Positions 35,049-43,200 of a DNA stretch of 64,000 nucleotides are shown in pieces. Every line of letters begins with the position of its first letter. Within the stretch, counting starts at the first letter, position 1. Position numbers and translations under genes: made by a program. Origin of the DNA: Clostridiaceae bacterium (lineage in GTDB: Bacteria > Bacillota > Clostridia > Oscillospirales > Acutalibacteraceae); contig JAEDFL010000005.1 of NCBI GenBank assembly GCA_016292785.1, forward strand, positions 14,867-78,866, written 5' to 3'. The notes under the pieces were generated by a model that was given only the letters and a program-made list of their open reading frames with translations, made no database searches and was not told the DNA's origin.

Positions 35049-36098
35049 TTGAATAATTACAGAAAAACGATTTTTCCCCTGACCTTCTCCGCCGCTTTTA
35101 TCATACTGTTTTTTATCAGTCCGTCAGATATGAGTTCAGGCGTGCGAAACGGTCTTTTACTCTGCGGCGAAACGGTCGTTCCGTCGCTTTTTCCGTTTAT
35201 GATAATCTCTGATTTTTTAGTCCGTTCGGGTGCGAGCGACGGCATCGGCAGGCTTCTTTCTCCTGTGACGGAGAAGTTTTTTCGGCTTCCCGGCTGTTCG
35301 GCATGTGCAATTTTTATGAGCCTTATCGGCGGCTTTCCCGTCGGGGCGAAGATGATATCTCAGCTTTGCGAAAGCGGCGCTCTCTCGCAGTCGCAGGGAA
35401 AAAGAATGATTCGTTTCTGCGTCAATTCGGGTCCCGCTTTCGTCATCGGAGCTGTCGGAGCTTCAATGCTCTCGGACAAAAAATGCGGAATAATTCTGTT
35501 TGTATCTCAGACCGTCACGGCATTGATAATCGGTTTTCTGTCACGCTTCGGCAAAAAGGAAAGCTTTCAAAGAACCGATAACGTACACAAATATGTAACC
35601 CCCTCAGCTTTTACCGAATCGGTTGCGAGTTCAACAGAAGCAATGCTCAATATCTGTGCGTGGATACTGCTTTTTTCAAGCTTAATTCCGTTTCTGACAA
35701 AGCTTGCAAAGCTCAACTCAGCCTTCAGTATTCTTGTTGTTTTGTCAGAGGTCACGGGCGGCTGTTCCTATGCCGCAAATAATCTGCCGCTGTTTTTCCT
35801 CGCTCCCGTTCTGTGCTGGTCGGGGTTTGCGGTGCATATGCAGCTTCTGCCGTATCTGAAAAAAATCGGCATTTCTCTGCCCGATTTCTGGCTGTCGAGG
35901 ATAGCAAACTGCGCTCTGTCCCTGCCGATCGCTTTTCTTTTGTTCAGGCTTTTTCCGTGCGAAGCACAGGTTTTTTCCTCATTTTCGGAAATTACCGTCA
36001 AGCCGTATTCCGTGTCCGTTCCGGCATCTGTCGCAATGCTCCTGCTCGGTGCATTCACCATTATGGATATTAACCTTGCAAGGGATAAAAAAGTGTGA
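35049..36098 (+). CDS. ylbJ: sporulation integral membrane protein YlbJ
   Basis: A 349-residue membrane protein of the nucleoside-recognition/Gate family, YlbJ type, needed for normal cortex in Bacillus. Signature segments include GLLLCGETVVPSLFPFMIISDFLVRSG, SLIGGFPVGAKMISQLCESGALS, RMIRFCVNSGPAFVIGAVG and a C-terminal run of helices. The start is uncertain: TTG 35049 lies five bases after GGGTGA, while GTG 35040 would give three more residues. It is divergent from yqfC-yqfD, making a sporulation block. Confidence 0.88.
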   Translation: MNNYRKTIFPLTFSAAFIILFFISPSDMSSGVRNGLLLCGETVVPSLFPFMIISDFLVRSGASDGIGRLLSPVTEKFFRLPGCSACAIFMSLIGGFPVGAKMISQLCESGALSQSQGKRMIRFCVNSGPAFVIGAVGASMLSDKKCGIILFVSQTVTALIIGFLSRFGKKESFQRTDNVHKYVTPSAFTESVASSTEAMLNICAWILLFSSLIPFLTKLAKLNSAFSILVVLSEVTGGCSYAANNLPLFFLAPVLCWSGFAVHMQLLPYLKKIGISLPDFWLSRIANCALSLPIAFLLFRLFPCEAQVFSSFSEITVKPYSVSVPASVAMLLLGAFTIMDINLARDKKV

Positions 36099-36137
36099 TA
36101 AAATATTTTCGGATTAACCCGTGAAAGGACTGTTGAA

Positions 36138-36356
36138 ATGAAAAAGAAGCTATTCAACTCCGACGGCATTGTACCGGCTTGCAGACTTTGCTCTCACGGT
36201 ATGATAGCGGCGGACGGCGACTGCGTTCTCTGCGTAAAAACAGGAATAAGACAGCTTGATTCCTCCTGCCGCAGCTTCAAGTACGATCCGCTGAAAAGAG
36301 TTCCGAAAAAAGCGGTCGGCATCGGTCACTTTACCGAAGAAGATTTCATGCTGTAA
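36138..36356 (+). CDS. small cysteine-rich protein of unknown function
   Basis: A 72-residue protein with a zinc-ribbon-like pattern: CRLCSHG and CVLC in the first half and a further Cys in SSCRSFKYDPLKRVPK. The ending RSFKYDPLKRVP looks conserved in small Clostridia proteins I recall without a function. It has a good AAAGGA site and lies 39 bases after ylbJ and 23 before glycerate kinase, so it may be co-transcribed with either. Confidence 0.6.
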   Translation: MKKKLFNSDGIVPACRLCSHGMIAADGDCVLCVKTGIRQLDSSCRSFKYDPLKRVPKKAVGIGHFTEEDFML

Positions 36357-36379
36357 AACCGATTTGCGGAGGAATATTT

Positions 36380-37492
36380 ATGATTGTAATTACACCCGAT
36401 TCATTTAAGGGAACAATGTCCGCAACAGAGGTGTGCGAGATTATAAAAAAAGAATTTCTGAAGCTTGACGCTTCTCTTGAGATCAGGTGTTTCCCCATTG
36501 CCGACGGAGGCGAGGGAACGGTTGAAGCTCTGCTTTTCAACGGCGGAGAAAAAATTTCTGTCGATGTTACGGGACCTCTTTTTGAGCCGGCGAAGTCGTT
36601 CTACGGTATTCTGCCCGACAACACCGCTGTAATTGAAATGGCGGCGGCAAGCGGTCTGCCCATGGCAGGCGAAAAGAAAAATCCGATGCTTGCCACCACA
36701 TACGGAACAGGTCAGCTAATCAAAGCGGCTCTGGACAATGGCTGTAAAAGAATAATGATCGGAATCGGCGGAAGCGCAACTAACGACGGCGGCATCGGCT
36801 GTGCGGCGGCTCTCGGAGCAAAATTTTACGGAGCCGACGGCAAAGAAGTTTCTCTCAACGGTTCGGGGCTTGCCGAGATAAGACGCATCGACCTCGGCGG
36901 TCTTGATAAAAGGCTTTCCGAAACGGAAATTGATGTTCTCTGCGATGTCATCAGTCCGCTTTACGGCAAGACGGGTGCGGCATATGTTTTCGCACCGCAG
37001 AAAGGCGCAGACACCGAAATGGTCAAAGCTCTTGACGACGGGCTGAAAAATCTTGCCGAAGTGACCGCAAAAACGATTGGGAAAGACAATTCTCAGGTTG
37101 AGGGCGCAGGTGCGGCAGGCGGTCTCGGCTTCGGTCTGATAAGCTTCCTCGGCGCAAAGCTTGTCAAAGGCGCTCCTGCCGTACTGGAAGCTATGGGGTT
37201 TGAAAAAGCCGCCAAAGAAGCCGACCTTGTGATTACGGGCGAGGGCTGTATGGACAATCAGTCCCTGCTCGGAAAAGCTCCTGCCGAGGTTGCGAAGCTG
37301 TCGGGAAACACGCCCGTTATTGCAATCGTTGGAAAAAGTCTGGTTACGGATATGAGCGGATCGAATATCAGGAGGATTTATGTGACCGACCACGGCGAAA
37401 GAAGCTTTGAACAGATCGTCAGGGAGTGTCGGGACGACCTTGCGGCGACGGCTCATAGGGTTGCCAAGGATTTTTTCAACGGCGAGATTTAA
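36380..37492 (+). CDS. glycerate kinase
   Basis: A 370-residue GarK/GlxK-type glycerate kinase that phosphorylates D-glycerate (giving 2-phosphoglycerate in this family). It begins IVITPDSFKGTMSATEV and has FPIADGGEGTVEAL, IGIGGSATNDGGIGCAAALGAKF, GAGAAGGLGFGLISFLGA and ITGEGCMDNQSLLGKAP. The full family length is present. GGAGG lies before ATG 36380. No other glycerate or serine-cycle gene is nearby. Confidence 0.93.
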   Translation: MIVITPDSFKGTMSATEVCEIIKKEFLKLDASLEIRCFPIADGGEGTVEALLFNGGEKISVDVTGPLFEPAKSFYGILPDNTAVIEMAAASGLPMAGEKKNPMLATTYGTGQLIKAALDNGCKRIMIGIGGSATNDGGIGCAAALGAKFYGADGKEVSLNGSGLAEIRRIDLGGLDKRLSETEIDVLCDVISPLYGKTGAAYVFAPQKGADTEMVKALDDGLKNLAEVTAKTIGKDNSQVEGAGAAGGLGFGLISFLGAKLVKGAPAVLEAMGFEKAAKEADLVITGEGCMDNQSLLGKAPAEVAKLSGNTPVIAIVGKSLVTDMSGSNIRRIYVTDHGERSFEQIVRECRDDLAATAHRVAKDFFNGEI

Positions 37493-37515
37493 AGTTTTCA
37501 ACATTTTCAACAGAT

Positions 37516-37606
37516 TTTTCCACAGTTTTTGTTCAAAATCCCGTTTTTTAATGTTAATTTGGAAATATTGTAATATTGCAGATGATTTTCCACTAAGTTT
37601 TCCACA
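37516..37606 (+). other. three TTTTCCACA-like sites, possible DnaA boxes
   Basis: TTTTCCACA occurs at 37516-37524 and 37598-37606, and TTTTCCACT at 37586-37594, in the AT-rich gap after glycerate kinase. Each is one or two bases off the DnaA box TTATCCACA. No dnaA or dnaN gene is near, so this is not oriC; it is a weak call. Confidence 0.25.
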
Positions 37607-37661
37607 CCTTCATCAAGCCGAAAAATAATTGCTTTAAGCCGTTTTATTTTCCGAAAATCAC

Positions 37662-37690
37662 TTGACAACGGATATTACATACTGTATAAT
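37662..37690 (+). promoter_or_regulatory. sigma-A promoter for ylxM-ffh
   Basis: TTGACA 37662-37667 and TATAAT 37685-37690, 17-base spacer: a full consensus promoter suited to this housekeeping operon. Confidence 0.85.
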
Positions 37691-37695
37691 ACTTG

Positions 37696-37729
37696 CCTGT
37701 AAAGAAAAAAACTTTACAGGTATTTTTTT
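37696..37729 (+). terminator. hairpin plus T run at the very start of the ylxM transcript
   Basis: CCTGTAAAG (37696-37704) pairs with CTTTACAGG (37712-37720), then TATTTTTTT. It begins at about the predicted first base of the transcript and ends just before the ylxM ribosome site. It could be a promoter-proximal terminator or a 5'-stabilising hairpin. Confidence 0.6.
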
Positions 37730-37744
37730 GAAAGGAAGAGTGAG

Positions 37745-38119
37745 ATGGGTAAAAATCTTGATATGACCTTACTGCTTGATTTTTACGGCGATATGCTTAC
37801 GGATAAGCAGCGTACCTTTATCAGCTATTACTATAACGATGATCTCTCACTTTCCGAAATTGCAGCCAACGAGGGTATAACCCGTCAGGGCGTTCGTGAC
37901 GCAATCAAGAGGGCGGAAGCTCAGCTTGTCGGCATGGAGGAACGGCTCGGACTTGTTACCCGATTTGAAAATATGAAAAGCGGTCTGGGCGAGATAATCG
38001 AGGTTTCCGATGAGATTGCCGCCTACAACCGCGAACACACCCTTTCCAAAGAGATTAACGATGCAACCGCCAAGATCAAGGCGGTCGCAGGAACTCTCCT
38101 TGCGGAGGATTATTCTTAA
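37745..38119 (+). CDS. ylxM: YlxM-type helix-turn-helix protein
   Basis: A 124-residue YlxM (UPF0122) protein with a sigma-70 region 4-like helix-turn-helix: LLDFYGDMLTDKQRTFISYYYNDDLSLSEIAANEGITRQGVRDAIKRAE. In streptococci YlxM stimulates the signal recognition particle GTPase. It lies 18 bases before ffh, the conserved position. The C-terminal third is helical and longer than the minimum. Confidence 0.9.
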   Translation: MGKNLDMTLLLDFYGDMLTDKQRTFISYYYNDDLSLSEIAANEGITRQGVRDAIKRAEAQLVGMEERLGLVTRFENMKSGLGEIIEVSDEIAAYNREHTLSKEINDATAKIKAVAGTLLAEDYS

Positions 38120-38137
38120 AACAAGGTGGTGTGCCGA

Positions 38138-39484
38138 ATGGCATTTGACGGTCTTTCAGAAAGACTTGAAGCCGCTTTTCAACGCTTGAAAAGCAAAGGC
38201 TCGCTGACCGAGGCTGATGTCCGCAGCGCAATGCGTGAGGTTCGTCTGGCTCTGCTTGAGGCTGACGTAAACTATAAGGTTGCCAAGGACTTCACCGAAA
38301 AGGTCACAAAGAGAGCGGTCGGAGAACAGGTTATGGAAAGCCTCACTCCCGCTCAGATGGTTATAAAAATCGTCAACGAGGAGCTTACGGCTCTCATGGG
38401 CGGCACCAAGGCTCGTCTTGCAGTCGCCAATCATCCCCCGACAGTCGTTATGATGTGCGGACTTCAGGGCTCGGGTAAAACTACCCACTGCGCCAAGATT
38501 GCACTCATGCTAAAGAATGAAGGTCACAGACCTTTGCTTGCGGCCTGCGATATCTACCGTCCTGCCGCTATCAAGCAGTTACAGGTTGTCGGTGAGAATA
38601 TCGGAGTTCCCGTATTTGAAATGGGGCAGACAAATCCCGTTGAGATAGCAAAGGAAGCAATCAAGCTCGCCAAGGATCACGGCTACGACTATGTTTTCCT
38701 CGACACGGCAGGTCGTCTGCACATTGACGAGGAGCTTATGAACGAGCTGAAGAACATCAAGGCGGAGGTCAAGCCGCACGAAATTCTCCTTGTCGTTGAC
38801 TCGATGACAGGTCAGGACGCAGTAAACGTTGCGACCTCCTTCAACGACGCTTTGGGAATTGACGGTATCGTCCTCACCAAGCTCGACGGTGACACACGAG
38901 GCGGTGCGGCACTTTCAACAAGAGCCGTCACGGGCAAGCCGATCAAGTTTGTCGGCGTGGGCGAAAAGCTCACAGACCTTGACACCTTCCACCCCGATCG
39001 AATGGCTTCGAGAATTCTCGGAATGGGCGATATGCTTTCCCTCATTGAAAAAGCGGAAATGGCTCTTGACGAGAAAAAGGCGATGGAGCTTGAAAGAAAG
39101 CTCAAGCAGAACAAGTTCGATATGAACGATCTGCTGGATCAGCTTTCACAGATCCGCCGCATGGGTTCAATCAAGGACACGCTTTCCCTTATTCCCGGAG
39201 TTGAGAAGCAGATCAAGGACGTTGAGATTGACGAGCGGCAGTTTGACCGTGTCCGTGCGATAATTGAGTCCATGACTCCGCAGGAGCGTGAAAAGCCTGA
39301 AATCATCAACCCGTCAAGAAAGAAGCGAATTGCCGCAGGCTCGGGACAGGACATCGAGGCGGTCAACAGACTTCTCACCCAGCACAAGCAGATGCAGAAG
39401 ATGTTCAAGCAGATGAACGGTAAGGGCAAGAAGCGCAGACGCGGACGTCCCGATCTTTCACAGCTCAAGGGCTTCAATATCTAA
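38138..39484 (+). CDS. ffh: signal recognition particle protein Ffh
   Basis: A 448-residue SRP54 GTPase that targets ribosome-nascent chains to the membrane. N domain (LSERLEAAFQRLKSKGSLTEADVRSAMREVRLALLEADVNYKVAKDF), G domain with GLQGSGKTTHCAKIA, DIYRPAAIKQL, DTAGRLHIDEELM, TKLDGDTRGGAALS, and a methionine-rich M domain with MGDMLSLIEKA and the final LLTQHKQMQKMFKQMN. ATG 38138 follows AAGGTGG. The SRP RNA gene is not in the window. Confidence 0.97.
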   Translation: MAFDGLSERLEAAFQRLKSKGSLTEADVRSAMREVRLALLEADVNYKVAKDFTEKVTKRAVGEQVMESLTPAQMVIKIVNEELTALMGGTKARLAVANHPPTVVMMCGLQGSGKTTHCAKIALMLKNEGHRPLLAACDIYRPAAIKQLQVVGENIGVPVFEMGQTNPVEIAKEAIKLAKDHGYDYVFLDTAGRLHIDEELMNELKNIKAEVKPHEILLVVDSMTGQDAVNVATSFNDALGIDGIVLTKLDGDTRGGAALSTRAVTGKPIKFVGVGEKLTDLDTFHPDRMASRILGMGDMLSLIEKAEMALDEKKAMELERKLKQNKFDMNDLLDQLSQIRRMGSIKDTLSLIPGVEKQIKDVEIDERQFDRVRAIIESMTPQEREKPEIINPSRKKRIAAGSGQDIEAVNRLLTQHKQMQKMFKQMNGKGKKRRRGRPDLSQLKGFNI

Positions 39485-39554
39485 GCTTTCAAACACGCAC
39501 TCATCACTTGCGTGATTGATATATTAAACAAATATTTTTTGGAGGAATTTTACA

Positions 39555-39797
39555 ATGGTTAAAATCAGACTTCGCCGTATGGGCGCAAAGAAAGCACCTT
39601 TCTACCGTGTTGTTGTTGCGGATTCAAAGTATCCCCGTGACGGCAGATTTATCGAGGAAATCGGTATCTACGATCCGATGAAAAATCCTGCTGAGATCAA
39701 GATCGACGCAGAGGCAGCCGCAAAGTGGCTTGCAAACGGCGCACAGCCGACCGACACCGTTAAGGATCTTCTCAAGAAGAGCGGTATCGTTAAATAA
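39555..39797 (+). CDS. rpsP: 30S ribosomal protein S16
   Basis: An 80-residue ribosomal protein S16: MVKIRLRRMGAKKAPFYRVVVADSKYPRDGRFIEEIGIYDP is diagnostic. A strong GGAGG site precedes it. It follows ffh by 70 bases and precedes khpA, as is normal; rimM and trmD, which usually follow, are elsewhere. Confidence 0.97.
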   Translation: MVKIRLRRMGAKKAPFYRVVVADSKYPRDGRFIEEIGIYDPMKNPAEIKIDAEAAAKWLANGAQPTDTVKDLLKKSGIVK

Positions 39798-39816
39798 TTA
39801 GACAGAGGTTACTACA

Positions 39817-40050
39817 ATGGACGAATTACTGGTTCAGATCGCAAAGGGACTGGTCAGCAATCCCGATGCAGTAAACGTTACTGTTGACGACATTGATGAG
39901 GACGGCGTTATCGTTTATCATCTTCATGTTGCGGCGGACGATATGGGACGTGTTATCGGCAAGCAGGGCAGAATTGCCAAGGCTATCCGTACCGTTATGC
40001 GCTCCGCAGCAAACAGAAAGGATCAGAAGATCTCGGTTGAAATCGACTGA
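39817..40050 (+). CDS. khpA: KH-domain RNA-binding protein KhpA
   Basis: A 77-residue KH-domain protein (KhpA, formerly YlqC) that binds RNA with KhpB and affects cell division and sRNA levels in streptococci. The sequence has IAKGLVSNPDAVNV and the GxxG loop in MGRVIGKQGRIAKAIRTVMRS. It ends the ylxM-ffh-rpsP-khpA unit and is followed by the composite hairpin region at 40.07 kb. Confidence 0.92.
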   Translation: MDELLVQIAKGLVSNPDAVNVTVDDIDEDGVIVYHLHVAADDMGRVIGKQGRIAKAIRTVMRSAANRKDQKISVEID

Positions 40051-40068
40051 TCGGTTTGAGAAACAAGT

Positions 40069-40263
40069 GGGCTGTCGCACTAAGCGAAGACCAAAAGAAA
40101 CCGAACTAAACAAGAGAGGCTTGTATTTTTTTACCGATACAAGCCTCTTATACTTTTATTTATATTATGTTCCTTTTTAGCCGTTTTTTCCGATTTGACG
40201 TATAAACATACGCCTGTCATCGGAAGAAAACGGCTTCTTCATCTTATTGCGGCAGCCCTTTTT
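40069..40263 (+). repeat. large composite hairpin: a terminator split by about 165 bases of structured sequence
   Basis: The outer helix is GGGCTGTCGCA (40069-40079) with TGCGGCAGCCC (40248-40258), followed by a T run. Inside are AGAGGCTTGTAT/ATACAAGCCTCT (40115-40126 with 40137-40148), an AGCCGTTTTTTCCGAT stem (40179-40194 with 40219-40235, one bulge) and a small CGTAT/ATACG hairpin (40199-40212). The left flank GGGCTGTCGCACTAAGCG matches 17 of 18 bases of the intact terminator at 15829, so the inner block looks inserted, with GCG on both sides. Confidence 0.55.
40115..40156 (+). terminator. probable terminator of the ylxM-khpA operon
   Basis: A perfect 12-bp stem (AGAGGCTTGTAT with ATACAAGCCTCT) with a ten-base loop and a short T-rich tail, about 65 bases past khpA. 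It lies inside the larger composite structure. Confidence 0.55.
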
Positions 40264-40283
40264 CGTATTAAATTATTAACACG

Positions 40284-43200
40284 TTAAACATAATTCCAAA
40301 TTGTTTCCTGCATGGTTGATATTCTCAGAGCAACAAGAGCGTCATAGGAATTGATGTTTCCGTCCGAGTTTATGTCGGCAGCCTGCAACTGATCCGAATT
40401 AAGCTCAATTTTTCCGACGGCTTTTTGCAGTATCAGCAAAGCGTCAAGCGAATTGATTTTGCCGTCGGCGTTGATATCGCCTTTGGTACAGCCTCCGCCG
40501 ACAAATATTCTTATCTCCTCGTCGATCAAACCATCGTTGCTCCTGATACCGATCCTCGCATATCCGGGTTTAACCGCTTCAAGGGTGTTGCCCGAAACCG
40601 TGACAACTTGGCTGTTGCCTGAGCTTACGGCAAACTCAAAATCGGGTGCAAATATCGGAGCGGCCTGAGGATTAACCGTGCGTTTTTCACCGATTTTCAT
40701 TGTCAGCTCGGACGGAATATCAAGCATATATCCATAGTTTAAGAAGTCAATACCGTTCGCCTCTGCATATTTATGCGCCGCCGAGTTCTTATAACAGCGG
40801 ACAGTTCCCGTAAATCCGTCAAACGCACCGTCTGCAACCTCGGCAACATTTGCAGGTATATCAATATCTCCGCTGTCTGCACGGCATTTGATAAGCACTC
40901 CGTCCTTAATAAGCAGTTCTTCAACCTTTTGAACGTTTACCGTCCTGCCCGTATCCTCGGAATTTACAAACAGCTTGTATATCTTTTCACCGTCCGATTT
41001 TACCGTACATTGCCAGATGTCATAGCCGTTCTTTTGGCTTTTGGAAAGATTGATTTCTTCTTCTGCGCAAATGAGCTTGACAGACTCAACATTCGGCACA
41101 GCAACAAACACGTCTGACTCATCTCTCACTGTTTCCGCAGGATATTTCAATGCGAAGTACACGGACGTTTCTTTTTCTCTCACAAATACGGAAATGTTTT
41201 TGTAGCTGTGCCACTCGCCGTCGGCAAAGTAGCTTATCTCAATATTCTTTGTGCCGGCGGAGCTGAACGGTACAGAAATTTTTGCTGTTCCGTCTGCCGC
41301 ATTTGCGGTTATGACCTTGCCCTCGGCCACGGCTCTGACCTTCTCCACCCTCTCGTTCAGGGTAAAATTCAACTCTGCGATCTTGTCTTTCGACACCAAA
41401 TTTTTCGGGCAGTTCAATGATGTTATCATTCTATTGCAGTTTTCATACTCTTTCTTGGAATCGAAAGTGTAAAGCTCGCCCTGCTGAATGTGATTATAAT
41501 ATGCTCCAATCTGAAGCGGCTGTTCCGACAGGGCATAAACTATCGTTATCAGGCTGAAGCCTGCTATCCTCTTTTCGGAAATGCAAAATGTTCTGTTGCT
41601 CACAGGCAAGGTGGTTGTGCTTCCGTCACAGAACACTCTGAGCTTGTTCGGAGTTCCCTTTGCAACAACCACAATTCTGTTTCTCTGACCGTAACGGCTG
41701 AGGGTGTCTATATAACAGCCGACTATCGGAGAAGGGCCTTCTTCCGCAAGCTTATCCACCTTTTGCAATGCTTCATCAATTTTTCCGGCATCTTTAACCT
41801 GCTGTTTCGCTGAAACGCTGAGCGCGTCATATTCCTGCTTCGCCTCAAAAATAAGTTCAAGGTTATCCGGAATATTATTCTGCGGCAAGGCCTCGATCAG
41901 CTTCATCACCCTGTCGGCGTCCTCGTTTGCGGTTTTCGTCACCCTGAAATCCACGCTTGCGCCGCGGTATCTGAGAGAAACATAAGTGTCGCCTATCTCG
42001 TCGGTAATTTTGTTATATATAGGATTTTGCGCTCCGAGACAGTCGCTGACATAGGAGAGAGTCGCTTCAGGCTGAACGGTCTTTTCCGTTCCGTCCGAAA
42101 ATACTGCTTTCAGCTCCAGACCGCTGAGGTCAATATCATCTCCGGAAGTGTAGGTGAGCTTATCGGGCTTTTTGCTGATTATCAGTTTGGTCGGCTCATT
42201 GTAATTTGAGACCGTCGACATTCCGACAAGCTTGCCCTCGTCGTCATAGCTCATAACGCTGACAACGCTTTCCGCAGGAACAGAGGTCAGACCGACCGTA
42301 AATTCATTTTCAAAAGGAAGCTCAAATCTTTTTTCGCCGTTTACATAGACGTAGTATTCCGAAACATTTCCTATCTCGGAGGAAATGTAAAGCGTTGAGC
42401 CGTCAAGTCTGAGAGTTGAAGCTCCCGAATTGTTAAGCGCAGAACCGTTCATAGAAGCGTAGAGGGTTTCAAAGCTTGTCATCTGAGAATCGATCCAGTC
42501 GATTCTGCGGCTCAGCCAAAGCTTGAAATTGTTAAGGTCATCTTCAAATCCGACATTGGTATTCCATAACCTGTCGTTATTTTCGCCGGATTCTGCGAGC
42601 TTTTCCAATGCTTTATCAATATCTCCGCCCGGCTTGAGCATATCCTCAATCAGAGTGTAGCGGTACTCCCTGTATAAATCGTAAAAGGCTTTGACAAACG
42701 CAGGATCCTTGATCATACCGGAAAGAAACGATCTGTAAATTCCGCTCCATTTATAATGCGAATAATTGGTTGAGGCATTATCACTGCTGGAATCAAGATC
42801 CCAGATCGGGCCTGCGATCAGCTTTCCGTCAACATCTTTATGCATATATGTACTTAACGCCATAAAATCCTGATTCTGGAATATCTCGTTTACCAACGCA
42901 AATTTTGCAAACGATTCCAGATCGGCAAGATCGGAGTATCTGACGGTCTGTCCGTTATACTGAGCGCAGAAATCTGACGAAAAAGCAGCTTTTTCAAAAG
43001 CGGAATAATAACTGCTTATTTCGTCAAGCATTCCCTTTCCTATTCCTTCGGGCTTGCTTACACGGACATTGCTCCCTCTTTCCGATTTAAAATATGGCTC
43101 TTCGATTCCGAAACATTCCAACAAATATCCGCCGTTGGTTTTCGGCAGTTCATAATAATCCGAAATCGTGTAGGTTTGCCCCTTATAGGCAATAAAGCCG

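Noticed and set aside
37500..37744. Origin of replication at the TTTTCCACA sites
   Set aside because: No perfect DnaA boxes and no dnaA, dnaN or gyrase genes nearby; only a weak site cluster.
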